Source of the DNA: Cupriavidus sp. U2
Lineage (GTDB): Bacteria; Pseudomonadota; Gammaproteobacteria; Burkholderiales; Burkholderiaceae
Direction of reading: 5' to 3'
DNA: 64,000 nt
Assembly: GCF_009663685.2 (NCBI RefSeq)
Contig: NZ_RCOG02000032.1
Coordinates: 736,382-800,381, forward strand
Below the pieces are notes generated by a model. It was not told where the DNA came from. It saw only the letters and a program-made list of their open reading frames with translations, and did no database searches. Position numbers and translations under genes: made by a program. Shown in pieces: positions 1 to 8,054 of this stretch (position 1 is the first letter of the stretch; the number at the start of each line of letters is the position of its first letter).

Positions 1-215
1 GCCCGGTGCAGGCCATGCACGCGGCGGAACTGGTCGGCGCGCTCCTGCACTTCCTCAGGCGTCAGCTTCAGGCCCTGGCGCCGCGCCGCGTGGGCGGTCA
101 GCTTGTCCCGCACCAGTTGCTCCACCAGGCCTTCGAACTGGCCGGTCAGCTTCAGGACCCTCACGAATTCGTCGACGCCGATCACTTCTTCGTCGATGCG
201 TACGATGGCTGTCAT
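1..215 (-). CDS. Parvulin/SurA-N-like peptidylprolyl isomerase, 3' part cut by the window edge
   Basis: Only the first 71 or so residues are present; the gene runs off the left edge. The protein starts MTAIVRIDEEVIGVDEF and continues with an amphipathic helical stretch (about residues 18-65) rich in Leu, Arg and Glu, as in the N-terminal chaperone part of SurA/PpiC foldases. It begins 17 bp after the hlyD-like gene and is clearly the next member of that operon. Foldases of this kind are known beside type I and peptide exporters, so a role in folding or maturing exported peptides is inferred. The catalytic parvulin domain cannot be seen, so the call rests on the N-terminus and context. Confidence 0.55.
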   Translation of the reverse strand, partial: MTAIVRIDEEVIGVDEFVRVLKLTGQFEGLVEQLVRDKLTAHAARRQGLKLTPEEVQERADQFRRVHGLHR

Positions 216-232
216 CGCCCTCTCCTCCACGT

Positions 233-1615
233 TCAACCCGCGACCTGCCTGAATGGATCGAGCCCCAGGTCGATCAGGCGCCTTTCCCGCACCACGATCT
301 CCGCCGTGGCGGTCATGCCGTAGCGCAACGGATACTTGTTGCTGGCCACGCTGTAGTAGTCCTGCGCCAGCCGCACGCGGCCCTCGTACACCGGCTGCTT
401 GTCGGGGCCCGACGGCTTGGTGGCCGGCGAGATGTATTCGAGCGTGCCCGCGATCAGGCCGTACCGCTGGTACGGAAACGCGCTGAACTTGAGCTTGACC
501 GGCAGCCCCTCGCGCAGGAAGGCACGGTCGCGTTCGGCAATCTCGATGCGCAGCATCGGCCGGGCATCCTTGGGCGCGATGCCGCCCAGCGGCGTATTGG
601 CCTGCACCTTGTCGCCACGCTGGGTGGACGTCACATCGGTAATCACGCCCGACACCGGCGCCAGGATCAGCAGGAAGTTGTCCTTGTCGATGTTCTCGAA
701 CTTGATGCGTGCGGCGGCATCGGCCACCAGCCGGGCCGTCTGCACCTGCAGCCGCAGCTTGTCCTCGGTGCTGGTGATCTCGCGCACGGCGGCGTCGTAC
801 TGCACGCGCAGGCTGGCCAGTTCCTGGCCGCTGCCTTCCAGCTGCGCGCTGGCCTGCGTGAATTCCTGCGCCAGCCGCGCGTCCAGTTCGGCCAGCCGCG
901 ACTGCGCCACGCGCAGGGTGTTCTCGGCCTCCTGCGTGGCCGCGCGCTTGGCCTCGACCTGCGATTGCGACACCCCGCCGCCGGCGGGCAACGCGAACAG
1001 CCGCGCATAGCGGTCCTGCTCCTGGCGTGCGAATTCCCGTGCGCGGCGCGCGTTTTCCAGATTGCTGCGCGCCTCGGCCAACTGCGCGCGCTGCTGCTCG
1101 GCCAGCCGCGTCGTGCCTTCGGCCAGGCGGTTCTCGTGCTGGCGCGAATTGAGTTCGATCTGCTGCTTCAGCGCCAGCGCGCGGCGCTCCAGCAAGGCCT
1201 TGCGCTCGGGAAACTGCTTCCACTCGCGTTCGGCGTCTTCGAGCTTGAGCTGGGCCTGCAGCGCATTGGCCGCCGCCTCGATGGCGCCGCGCGCGTTGAG
1301 CCGCGCCACCACGTCGTCCTTCGACACCGGCTGGCCCTCGGCCACGTAGAGATCGACCAGCTCCCCATCGACCGGCGCATAGAAGCGCCGCACCTCGGAC
1401 TCCGGCGCCAGCGTGCCCTGCGCAGTCACGATCACGTCGGCGTGGCCGAAGAACGACCACAGCAGCGCGCACAGCACCAGCACGCCCGTGGTCACCACGG
1501 CCAGCAGCGTCAGCCGGCGCGGCTCGGCGCTGAGCAGCGCGATGCCTTCGGCGCTATGGTCTTCCAGCGCCTCGGTCAGCGGCCGCAGCCTGTTGTCGCG
1601 GTTCTCGTCCTTCAT
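233..1615 (-). CDS. HlyD-family periplasmic adaptor of a type I / peptide exporter
   Basis: 460 aa. A short cytoplasmic tail is followed by one membrane segment (about residues 35-56), a biotinyl-lipoyl-like strand (PVDGELVDLYVAEGQPV, near 80-97), a long Gln/Ala/Glu/Arg-rich coiled coil (about 110-290) and a beta-barrel half ending in PLRYGMTATAEIVV. This is the normal layout of the membrane-fusion protein that bridges an inner-membrane ABC transporter to a TolC-like channel. It overlaps the upstream FHA gene by 4 bp (ATGA), showing translational coupling, and is followed after 17 bp by the foldase gene. The ABC partner is not in the window; it may lie beyond the left edge. The double-glycine peptides nearby are the likely cargo, by inference. 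Confidence 0.88.
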   Translation of the reverse strand: MKDENRDNRLRPLTEALEDHSAEGIALLSAEPRRLTLLAVVTTGVLVLCALLWSFFGHADVIVTAQGTLAPESEVRRFYAPVDGELVDLYVAEGQPVSKDDVVARLNARGAIEAAANALQAQLKLEDAEREWKQFPERKALLERRALALKQQIELNSRQHENRLAEGTTRLAEQQRAQLAEARSNLENARRAREFARQEQDRYARLFALPAGGGVSQSQVEAKRAATQEAENTLRVAQSRLAELDARLAQEFTQASAQLEGSGQELASLRVQYDAAVREITSTEDKLRLQVQTARLVADAAARIKFENIDKDNFLLILAPVSGVITDVTSTQRGDKVQANTPLGGIAPKDARPMLRIEIAERDRAFLREGLPVKLKFSAFPYQRYGLIAGTLEYISPATKPSGPDKQPVYEGRVRLAQDYYSVASNKYPLRYGMTATAEIVVRERRLIDLGLDPFRQVAG

Positions 1616-4248
1616 GGCGTACTCCCCGCTTCGGGCTTCACGGCGGCGGCGGTGGCCGCGGTCCCGGCCGGCGCGGCCTTGCCGTCCTTGCCCCCGCCGT
1701 CCTTGCCTTCGTCCTTGCCGCCCTCCTTGCTGCCCTCGCCCACCAGCGCCAGCTTGGCCTTGAGCACCGCCGGGTCCAGCACCATGCGCAGGTCATTGAG
1801 CGACCGGCGCTGGGTGTCGACTTCGGCCTGGATGTCGTCACGGATCTTGCTCCACTGCGCCGAATCCTCGATCTTCAGCTGGGCATAGATGCGCAGCCCC
1901 TTGCGCGCATCGTCCTGGGCATCGGCCAGCAGCCGGGCCTGCGAGCGGAACTTGGCCGAAATACCCGATTCCAGCCGTTGTTCGCCGGCAATCAGGCCGC
2001 TGTTGCGATACTGGCGCCATGCCGTGGCCGCGCGGTTCAGCAGCTGGTTGGCGCGCCGCAGCGCTGCGTCGCGGATGCTGTTCACATCGGCGTCGATGCT
2101 GCTGGCGAAGTAGCCATCGGTCTTCGGGTCCAGCGACTCGTAGAACGCCAGCAGCTGTTCTTCATAGCCGGGCGATCCGCGTGCGGCCTTGATGGCGCCG
2201 TACTGCGCCAGCACCTGCTCCTTGTGGGCAACATCCTTCGCCACATCGGCCGCCCAGGGCCCCGCCGTGACGGCCTTCAGCGCGGCCAGCGCAGCCGCGC
2301 CGTCGCCCTGCTCCCATGCCTTGCTGGCCGCCAGATACTGCTTCTGCACGTCGTCGCCGGGCAGGCGCGTGGCCTTGAGTTTCTGATAGGCGGCCTGGAA
2401 CGGCGGCGTGGCAAAGCTGGCCTTCTGCATCAGCGCCACCAGCGGCCCGGGCGCCCGCACGCGCAGCGCCTCGATCATCGCCGTGTACTGGTGCAGGTCG
2501 CGCTCCACGCTGTCCAGCCCCACCAGCCGCGGGTACTTGTCCTTGTATTCGGCCAGCATCGGCTGCAACGCCTCGGGCTGGTCGCGGCCCAGTTCCGTGG
2601 CGATGGCCACGTTGAGCCGGTCGATGGCGGCCAGCAGCACCGATTCGTCGTTCTGCAGCCGGCGCAGATCGCTCAGCGCGCGCGCGTAGGTGTCGCGGAA
2701 CGACGGCACGTCGTTGGCGATGCGCCCGAGCAGCCGCTGGTGCGACGCCGTGTCGTCCTCCCAGCGCCGCAGCAGGTCGCGGATCTTCGCTTCGTCCGCG
2801 TACATGCGGATCGGGCCGTCGATGCCGCCGCGCTGGGCCACGTAACGCTCCAGGTCGGCTACCCAGGCCAGCTGCCCGGTCAGCGCCTGGCCGTCGGCAT
2901 TGTGCTGGCTGCGAGCCCGCATCTCGCCAAGCACCGCGTTGGCGCCGTCGGCGTCGCTGGCCTGCAGCCGCGCCGACCATTGCGGCACGTAGCCGCGCAT
3001 CAGGGCCTCGGCGCCAAGCGCCTGGTAGCGTGCCTCGCCGGGGTGGCGCGACAGCACCTTGTCGGCCACTTCCGCGGCGCGCACGTACTTGCCTTCGTCG
3101 ACCAGCGCCTGCAGTGACCTGTCGGGCGCGCCGCGCCACCAGACATAGCCGCCGCCGATCACCAGCACGGCAATGACCAGGATCGCCACGCGCGCGGCAC
3201 GCTCCAGTTGATGGCGGTCGCGGATGCCGAAGCTGCGCATGGCCTCCAGCGCCATCATCGTCATCCGCCCGCGCGGCGCCGACGCATGGGCCGGGCCCGC
3301 CGCGTCCGGCATGGCTTCTGGGTTGACCTCGTCCTCCTGCGCGGCGCGATAGTCCATGCAGAAGATGTCCAGGAAGGAGTCGGCCGCGCCCACGAAGGTG
3401 GTCTTGTCGGGATCGACATCGCACGGCGCGGCCTGGCGCGGCATGTCGGACGCATTGGACGGGACGGATGCGGCGGACGCGGCGGGCGCTGCCAGCGATG
3501 TCCGGGTGGCCGTGGCATCGGCATCGGTCTCGCGTTCGATCCCCACGCGGTAGACAAAGTGGCTGCCGCCAAACGCCACCACGTCGTCGGGCTCCAGCCG
3601 CACCGACTGGTCGCGCAGCCGCACACCATTGACGAAGGTGCCGTTGGTGCTGCCCAGGTCTTCGATCCACGGCACGCCGTGCTTCAGGTACACGTGTGCA
3701 TGGCGGCGCGACAGATAGTTCACCTGGTGCGGATACTGGTCGCGATAGCGGGCAAAGGTGTCGTCCGCCTTGTTGACCATGAAGGGGAAGCCGGTGATGA
3801 CCACGGGCTGCAGGCCCAGGTCCTCGCGCATCGGGGTCAGCGTGACCGCCACGCGGGGCGGCTCTGGCTCTGCCGGACGCGGATAGAGCCGCACGCGGTA
3901 GGCCAGGTCCGCACCGAAGCTGACCTCGTCGCCATCGCTGAGCCGCGCCGGCTGCTGCGCCACGCTGTCCCCGTTGACGCGTGTGCCGTTCTTGCTGCCC
4001 AGGTCGGCCACATACACTGCGCCGTCTTCCGAGAAGATGCGCGCGTGCCGCCGGGACAGCACCGACACGGCTTCGGTCGGATACGCGGCAAACGGCGCCT
4101 CACCGCGCCCGATCGCGAACAGGTCCTCGTCGATGCGGATCTCGCCGAGCTCCGGGCGCGACACGGGCATCAGCAGGACATCGAATGCCTGGCCAGCGTG
4201 GGGCGTCATGACCGGCACATCCATGAAGGGAGCTTCGTCGCGCGTCAT
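1612..4248 (-). CDS. Membrane protein with two FHA domains and a large helical C-terminal part
   Basis: 878 aa. Two forkhead-associated (phosphothreonine-binding) domains are visible: FHA1 at about residues 40-120 (GRG at 47-49, SRRHAR at 65-70, NGT at 87-89) and FHA2 at about 150-236 (SRRHAH at 180-185, STNGTFVNG at 200-208). A linker holds the segment DPDKTTFVGAADSF (279-292), whose paired threonines could be a phosphosite. One membrane segment spans about 354-371. A roughly 480-residue, mainly alpha-helical part follows and ends in a Gly/Lys/Asp-rich tail. FHA domains read kinase signals, and a Ser/Thr kinase is encoded at 9368-11581, so this may couple phosphorylation to export. That link is inference. 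It lies between the TolC-like and HlyD-like genes. Confidence 0.85.
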   Translation of the reverse strand: MTRDEAPFMDVPVMTPHAGQAFDVLLMPVSRPELGEIRIDEDLFAIGRGEAPFAAYPTEAVSVLSRRHARIFSEDGAVYVADLGSKNGTRVNGDSVAQQPARLSDGDEVSFGADLAYRVRLYPRPAEPEPPRVAVTLTPMREDLGLQPVVITGFPFMVNKADDTFARYRDQYPHQVNYLSRRHAHVYLKHGVPWIEDLGSTNGTFVNGVRLRDQSVRLEPDDVVAFGGSHFVYRVGIERETDADATATRTSLAAPAASAASVPSNASDMPRQAAPCDVDPDKTTFVGAADSFLDIFCMDYRAAQEDEVNPEAMPDAAGPAHASAPRGRMTMMALEAMRSFGIRDRHQLERAARVAILVIAVLVIGGGYVWWRGAPDRSLQALVDEGKYVRAAEVADKVLSRHPGEARYQALGAEALMRGYVPQWSARLQASDADGANAVLGEMRARSQHNADGQALTGQLAWVADLERYVAQRGGIDGPIRMYADEAKIRDLLRRWEDDTASHQRLLGRIANDVPSFRDTYARALSDLRRLQNDESVLLAAIDRLNVAIATELGRDQPEALQPMLAEYKDKYPRLVGLDSVERDLHQYTAMIEALRVRAPGPLVALMQKASFATPPFQAAYQKLKATRLPGDDVQKQYLAASKAWEQGDGAAALAALKAVTAGPWAADVAKDVAHKEQVLAQYGAIKAARGSPGYEEQLLAFYESLDPKTDGYFASSIDADVNSIRDAALRRANQLLNRAATAWRQYRNSGLIAGEQRLESGISAKFRSQARLLADAQDDARKGLRIYAQLKIEDSAQWSKIRDDIQAEVDTQRRSLNDLRMVLDPAVLKAKLALVGEGSKEGGKDEGKDGGGKDGKAAPAGTAATAAAVKPEAGSTP

Positions 4249-4458
4249 GTTTCAACTGAGCCAACAGTGCAGCCTGTGGCGCGCAACCGCGCGCCAACGC
4301 GGCGACGGGGTCGGCATGCGTCGGCAAAGGGGCGGCAGGTCACGGGTAAGAACATAGTAGGCCACGCTTGGGGGGAGTCAATGCGCTGCGGCGCAGCGTT
4401 GCGCAAACGCCAGCGCCATGCGGGTTTCAGGCTTGAAACGGTTTGTGCGCCGCTGCGG

Positions 4459-5940
4459 CTAACGCGCCGCCTTGGACGCCGCCGCACCGGCCGGCGGCGC
4501 CGCCTCGGCGGCGGTGTCCACACGGTTGTTGCGCACATCCACGTCGGGCCAGCCGCCGCCCAGTGCCTTGTACAGCGTGACGGTATCGGCCAGGATTTGT
4601 TGGTACGCCCCCAACAAGGATTGCTCGGCGGTCAGCAGCGAACGCTCGGACTCGAAAACGTCGAGTTGCGACGCGATGCCCTCGCGCGCCTGGGCGTCGA
4701 TCTGCGCGCCCACCACGCGCAGCTGGCTCACCTGCTGCTGCAGCTCCACGCGCTGCTTCTTGTGCGCATCGACATTGACCAGCGCACTTTCCACTTCCTC
4801 GAACGCGGTCATGACGGTGCGGCCGTATTCGTTCTCGACCACGCCCACGTTGGCCTCGGTCGTCTTCACCCGGGCCCGCACGTTGGGGTCCAGCATCGGC
4901 AGGTTGATGCTGGGCATGAAGCCGAAGGTGAAGGACTTCATCAGGTCGGACAGCGCGAAGCTGGCGGTGCCGCCGCGCGCGGTCAGGCTGATGCTGGGCA
5001 ACTGCGCCAGCCGCGCCTGGCCGACCAGGTCGTAGGCGGCCAGCACGCGATACTCGGCGGCGACGATATCGGGGCGCCGCGCCAGCAGTTGCGAAGGCAA
5101 CCCGGCCGGCACCACGGGCACCTTGATGCGCTCCTGCAGCTTGCCGGGCGGCACCTTGAGTTCGCCGGCCGGCACGCCGACCAGCGTGGCCAGCGCGTTT
5201 TCGGCCACGTCGCGCGACCGCTTCAGTTCCAGCAGGTCCTTGGTCAGGCGATTGATTTCGGCCTGCTGCTGCATCACGCGGATCTGCGGCAGCAGGCCGT
5301 TGGCCAGCATGGCCTTGTAGGTGCCCAGGATGTCGTTGTTGCGCGACAGCGTATGGCGCTGCTGCGCCACCTGCTCGTCAAGCAGCAGGATCGTGAAGTA
5401 CGTGATCGACACATCGGAGACCAGCGACAGATAGCCGGCGCGCCAGTCGGCCTCGGTGGCGCGAAACTCGGCGCTCTGGGCCTGCACGCCCTTTTCCACC
5501 TTGCCCCAGACGTCGATGTCCCAGTTCACGGTGCCACCGAGGTTATAGGTGCGCGACACGGGCTGCCCGGTGGTCTTGCTGATGTCCACGCCGGCGCCGA
5601 TATCGAACACCGGCAGCGCCCCCGCGCGGGCCTCGGCAATCTGCGCATTGGCCACGCGGATGCGGGCGGCCAGCACCTTGATGTCGTAGTTGCCCGATAG
5701 CGCCCTGGCCACGAGCTGGTCCAGGTAGGGATCGCCAAAGCCCTGCCACCAGTTCGGCAGGATCGTCTCGGCCGGCGATACGGTGACTGACTCGTTGCGG
5801 GTCCAGGCCGCCTTGGCCGGCGTTTCGGGCCGGTGGTACTCGGGGGGCCGGAAATCGGCACAGCCGGCCAGCAGCGCCACGGACAGGGCCACGCCCGACA
5901 GCTGGGACATGCGGCGCGGAGCAAGGGCGAATGCGTTCAC
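4459..5940 (-). CDS. TolC/NodT-family outer-membrane efflux lipoprotein
   Basis: 493 aa from a GTG start preceded by AGGA at 7-nt spacing. A longer reading from 6090 would place about 50 unsupported residues in front. The N-terminus has twin Arg, a hydrophobic stretch and the lipobox LLAGC, so it is exported and lipidated. The body shows the duplicated outer-membrane-efflux-protein architecture: PNWWQGFGDPYLDQLV near the start, LLARRPDIVAAEYRV in the middle and long helices in the second half. It is the outer-membrane channel for the HlyD-like adaptor encoded downstream. The gap of 210 bp to the FHA gene holds nothing recognisable. NodT members also serve RND pumps, but no RND gene is nearby. 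Confidence 0.88.
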   Translation of the reverse strand: MNAFALAPRRMSQLSGVALSVALLAGCADFRPPEYHRPETPAKAAWTRNESVTVSPAETILPNWWQGFGDPYLDQLVARALSGNYDIKVLAARIRVANAQIAEARAGALPVFDIGAGVDISKTTGQPVSRTYNLGGTVNWDIDVWGKVEKGVQAQSAEFRATEADWRAGYLSLVSDVSITYFTILLLDEQVAQQRHTLSRNNDILGTYKAMLANGLLPQIRVMQQQAEINRLTKDLLELKRSRDVAENALATLVGVPAGELKVPPGKLQERIKVPVVPAGLPSQLLARRPDIVAAEYRVLAAYDLVGQARLAQLPSISLTARGGTASFALSDLMKSFTFGFMPSINLPMLDPNVRARVKTTEANVGVVENEYGRTVMTAFEEVESALVNVDAHKKQRVELQQQVSQLRVVGAQIDAQAREGIASQLDVFESERSLLTAEQSLLGAYQQILADTVTLYKALGGGWPDVDVRNNRVDTAAEAAPPAGAAASKAAR

Positions 5941-6094
5941 GATGGCTTCCTGCTTGAAACGCCACCGGACCGTGGCAGGGCGTCCTGGCGTTCGATCTGT
6001 ATTGTGGGTCGGCATGCGGCAGACGCCAACCTCGGTATGCATGCCCGGTGGAATCGGCGGGCAAAGGCAATCGGCGGACAAAGCAGGCAACGGG

Positions 6095-6128
6095 CAAAAA
6101 AGCGCCGGGGCGGAGGTGTCCCCGGCGC
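6095..6128 (-). terminator. Intrinsic terminator after the minus-strand leader-peptide gene
   Basis: A 9-bp GC stem (GCGCCGGGG at 6102-6110 with CCCCGGCGC at 6120-6128) is followed, reading the minus strand, by a run of six T. It lies between the peptide gene and the TolC-like gene, so the peptide is probably transcribed alone or with only partial read-through into the export genes. Confidence 0.7.
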
Positions 6129-6204
6129 AAGCTCCCCGTGCGGCTGTTGCGGCGCCGGCCGGTTGGCCGGCCTGCGCGCCGCTGCCGCCTGAACCGTACG
6201 AATA

Positions 6205-6471
6205 TCAGGCGTTGTTCTGGGCGTACTGGTTCGTCGTCACGTTGTTGCGCATATGTTCCTGGAAGGCCGAGCCGTTGCCGAAGTAGTTGGCCACGTCCTG
6301 CAGCTGCTGGTTCGATTGCGTGATCGTCTTGTGCGAATCGAACGACAGGCTCACCGGCGTGAAGATCGAAGTACGCGGGGCAAACACCGCGATACCGCCG
6401 CGTACGGCATTCAGCGCCTTGGCGTCGAGGGTTTCGGTCGAGGACAGGTCCTTGATGGTCAGCGTGGTCAT
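6205..6471 (-). CDS. Double-glycine leader peptide precursor (peptide 1)
   Basis: 88 aa. The start is fixed by AGGAGA seven nt upstream of ATG. The leader (about residues 1-26) reads MTTLTIKDLSSTETLD then AKALNAVRGG, a double-glycine ending of the type cut by C39-peptidase ABC exporters. The predicted mature part is about 62 aa, rich in Asn and Gln, without Cys, with NYFGNGSAFQ near its middle. It is closely related to the plus-strand peptides at 12015 and 12346. The 5' part of the gene and its upstream region lie inside a perfect 193-bp inverted repeat. The activity (bacteriocin, signal or matrix peptide) is unknown; the family does not match one I can name. Confidence 0.8.
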   Translation of the reverse strand: MTTLTIKDLSSTETLDAKALNAVRGGIAVFAPRTSIFTPVSLSFDSHKTITQSNQQLQDVANYFGNGSAFQEHMRNNVTTNQYAQNNA

Positions 6472-6581
6472 GATGGTTCTCCTGGATAAGGAAGGTGCTG
6501 CGTTGGGTCTGGGTGATGAGCATCGGGTTGGTGTCGCGCTCGGACCAGATATCGCAGCAAGCGTGCCAGCGCGTGCCATGG
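6389..6581. repeat. Left copy of a perfect 193-bp inverted repeat
   Basis: This stretch is the exact reverse complement of 11905-12097. It covers 110 bp upstream of the peptide 1 start codon plus the first 83 bp of the gene, stopping just after the double-glycine codons. Base-by-base comparison showed no mismatch; identity stops abruptly at both ends. Confidence 0.93.
6554..6568 (-). promoter_or_regulatory. Sigma-54-like promoter of peptide 1
   Basis: On the minus strand the sequence TGGCACGCTTGCTGC has the GG and GC doublets 12 bp apart, as required at -24/-12 for RpoN promoters. The -12 element is CTGC instead of TTGC. It lies about 83 bp upstream of the start codon inside the inverted repeat, so the same element also precedes peptide 2. 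No enhancer site was identified. Confidence 0.45.
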
Positions 6582-6757
6582 ACCCAAAAAAAAAACCGGA
6601 GATCGTTGCAGGACAAGGGCTGGCGGGCGACCTCACCGGACCGGCCCTGGCCTGGCAGCCTGCCGGCGCCCCGGATTGTGTTGGGCCGCGTCCCACCAAT
6701 CCGGCGCAGCATGTTGGCGCCGCGGCAACAGCCAGCTTGCCGCCGTTGGGGCCGGGC
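6582..6757. other. Intergenic stretch without a recognised gene
   Basis: This DNA lies between the inverted repeat of peptide 1 and the terminator of the DUF4399 genes. It starts with a run of ten A (from 6585) and is otherwise GC-rich. No convincing ORF, RNA gene or repeat was seen. Activator sites for the sigma-54-like promoter would be expected here. Confidence 0.4.
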
Positions 6758-6786
6758 AAAAAAACGGCGCACATCGCTGTGCGCCG
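6758..6786 (-). terminator. Intrinsic terminator of the DUF4399 pair
   Basis: The stem CGGCGCACA/TGTGCGCCG (6765-6773 with 6778-6786) has a 4-nt loop and is followed on the minus strand by seven T. It lies about 50 bp past the stop of the second DUF4399 gene. Confidence 0.75.
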
Positions 6787-6837
6787 CGCCGGAGACAGGC
6801 GGACCGCCCCGCCATTTCGCTCCGAGACTGGTGTCGG

Positions 6838-7362
6838 TCATTTCACATAGATCGTGATCTTCTTCGAGTAGACCGGCGGATTGGTCGGGATGTGCCGCTC
6901 GTCGCCCATCAGCAGTTGCAGCGTGTGCTTGCCCGGCGGCAGGTCGATCGTGGTTTCCGTTTCGCCCGCGCCGAAGTGCAGGTGGTTGCGGTCGTTCGGA
7001 ATTTCCTTGTCCAGCGGCGGCAGGTCGACGTCGATCAGCAGGTGATGGTGCCCCGTGTTCGGATACTTGACGTCCTTGGGCGCCACGCCCATGTTGCGCA
7101 GCCCGAACCAGACCTTGATCGGCTTGCCGGCCGGCAGCGTCTGGTTGTTGTTGGGATAGCCGATATAGAGATAGGCGTTCCTGGGGGCCGGCGTGGGGCC
7201 CGACGCCGGGGTGGCGCCCGCGCCCGCGGCGGGTGCCGAGGCATGGCCGGCATGCGCGGCCGGCGCCGACGCATCGGCAGCACCTGCCACGCCCGCCGGC
7301 AGCCAGGCAGCGGCGGACAGCAACGTCATGCCCGCGAGAAGCATCGGTCTGAAATGGGTCAT
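6838..7362 (-). CDS. Periplasmic DUF4399 protein (second of a tandem pair)
   Basis: 174 aa, start supported by GGGGGAG upstream of the ATG. An N-terminal signal peptide (about residues 1-28, ending near AGA) is followed by an Ala/Pro/His-rich linker to about residue 68 and then the DUF4399 domain. The domain shows TGHHHLLIDVDLPP, NDRNHLHFGAGET and PPGKHTLQLLMGD, the family's conserved His-rich and closing strands. It is about 70 percent alike to the upstream protein at 7389-7829 over this domain, so the two arose by tandem duplication. The clustered His residues suggest metal or ligand binding, but no function is established. It sits between the peptide genes and SUMF1 gene, inside the inverted-repeat segment. 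Confidence 0.8.
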   Translation of the reverse strand: MTHFRPMLLAGMTLLSAAAWLPAGVAGAADASAPAAHAGHASAPAAGAGATPASGPTPAPRNAYLYIGYPNNNQTLPAGKPIKVWFGLRNMGVAPKDVKYPNTGHHHLLIDVDLPPLDKEIPNDRNHLHFGAGETETTIDLPPGKHTLQLLMGDERHIPTNPPVYSKKITIYVK

Positions 7363-7388
7363 GGCTCCCCCCGTTCGCGCCTGTGTGC

Positions 7389-7829
7389 CTAGCGCACCGT
7401 GATCGTGATCTTCTTCGAGTAAATCGGCGGATCGAACGGCACATGCTTGCTGTCGCCCAGCAGCAGTTGCAGCGTGTGCTTGCCCGGGGTCAGTTCGATG
7501 CGCGCGTCGGTCTCTCCCGCGCCAAAGTGCAGGTGGTTGCGATCGTTCGGGATTTCCTTGTCCATCGGCGGCAGGTCGACGTCGATCAGCAGATGGTGAT
7601 GTCCGCAGTTGGGCCGGTCGATGCCCTTGGGGCACACGCCCATGCCCTTGAGCCCCATGCGCACCCAGAGCTTGCCGCCATCGATGACCGCGCCGTCGCC
7701 GGGCCAGATGATGTAGACCTCGGCGCCCTTGGGGGCCGGCGTCACGGGTATCGCCAGCGTCATCCAGCTGGCCAGACACGTGGCCAGGGATGCGGCCGCG
7801 AGCGCGTGCAGCAGGGATCGTCTGGACAT
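7389..7829 (-). CDS. Periplasmic DUF4399 protein (first of a tandem pair)
   Basis: 146 aa. The signal peptide (about residues 1-28, with an Arg-Arg start and a long Ala/Leu core) leads directly into the DUF4399 domain: CGHHHLLIDVDLPP, NDRNHLHFGAGET and TPGKHTLQLLLGD. It lacks the long Ala/Pro linker of its neighbour and has an extra Cys pair (CPKG and NCGHHH) that could form a disulfide or metal site. It is 26 bp upstream of the second copy, so the two are probably one transcript reading leftward. It is divergent from the SUMF1 gene. The role within the peptide cluster is unknown. Confidence 0.8.
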   Translation of the reverse strand: MSRRSLLHALAAASLATCLASWMTLAIPVTPAPKGAEVYIIWPGDGAVIDGGKLWVRMGLKGMGVCPKGIDRPNCGHHHLLIDVDLPPMDKEIPNDRNHLHFGAGETDARIELTPGKHTLQLLLGDSKHVPFDPPIYSKKITITVR

Positions 7830-7957
7830 GGCGGCTCCTCCCGGAGAACAGTCCGCTGCACACGGTACCCCGCGCGGGAGCGGATTCTTGGTCGATGTTC
7901 TTGATGCGCTCGGCGATGTGTCCTACAGCGTAGGTCGGCCGGCTCCAAAAAGCGAAC

Positions 7958-7985
7958 TTTCACGCCACAAACGCTGTGCTATCTT
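7958..7985 (+). promoter_or_regulatory. Candidate sigma-70 promoter of the SUMF1 gene
   Basis: TTTCAC (7958-7963) and TATCTT (7980-7985) are 16 bp apart and lie about 70 bp before the SUMF1-type start codon. A 13-bp palindrome CCTACAGCGTAGG (7922-7934) just upstream could be an operator. Both are weak matches judged by eye. Confidence 0.4.
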
Positions 7986-8054
7986 GAAACGGCCGGTACC
8001 GCGTCACGGCAACTCCACACCGCGCAGCGCGGCGACTCTGAGGGGGGGGTGAAT

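Noticed and set aside
3208..5700. 830-codon open frame on the plus strand opposite the FHA and TolC-like genes
   Set aside because: It is antisense to two genes with clear domains; long shadow frames are expected at this GC content, and the translation is His/Gln/Arg-rich without domains.
4459..6090. Longer start for the TolC-like protein at 6090
   Set aside because: It would put about 50 Pro/Cys-rich residues before the lipoprotein signal; the GTG at 5940 has a good ribosome site and leaves a proper signal peptide.
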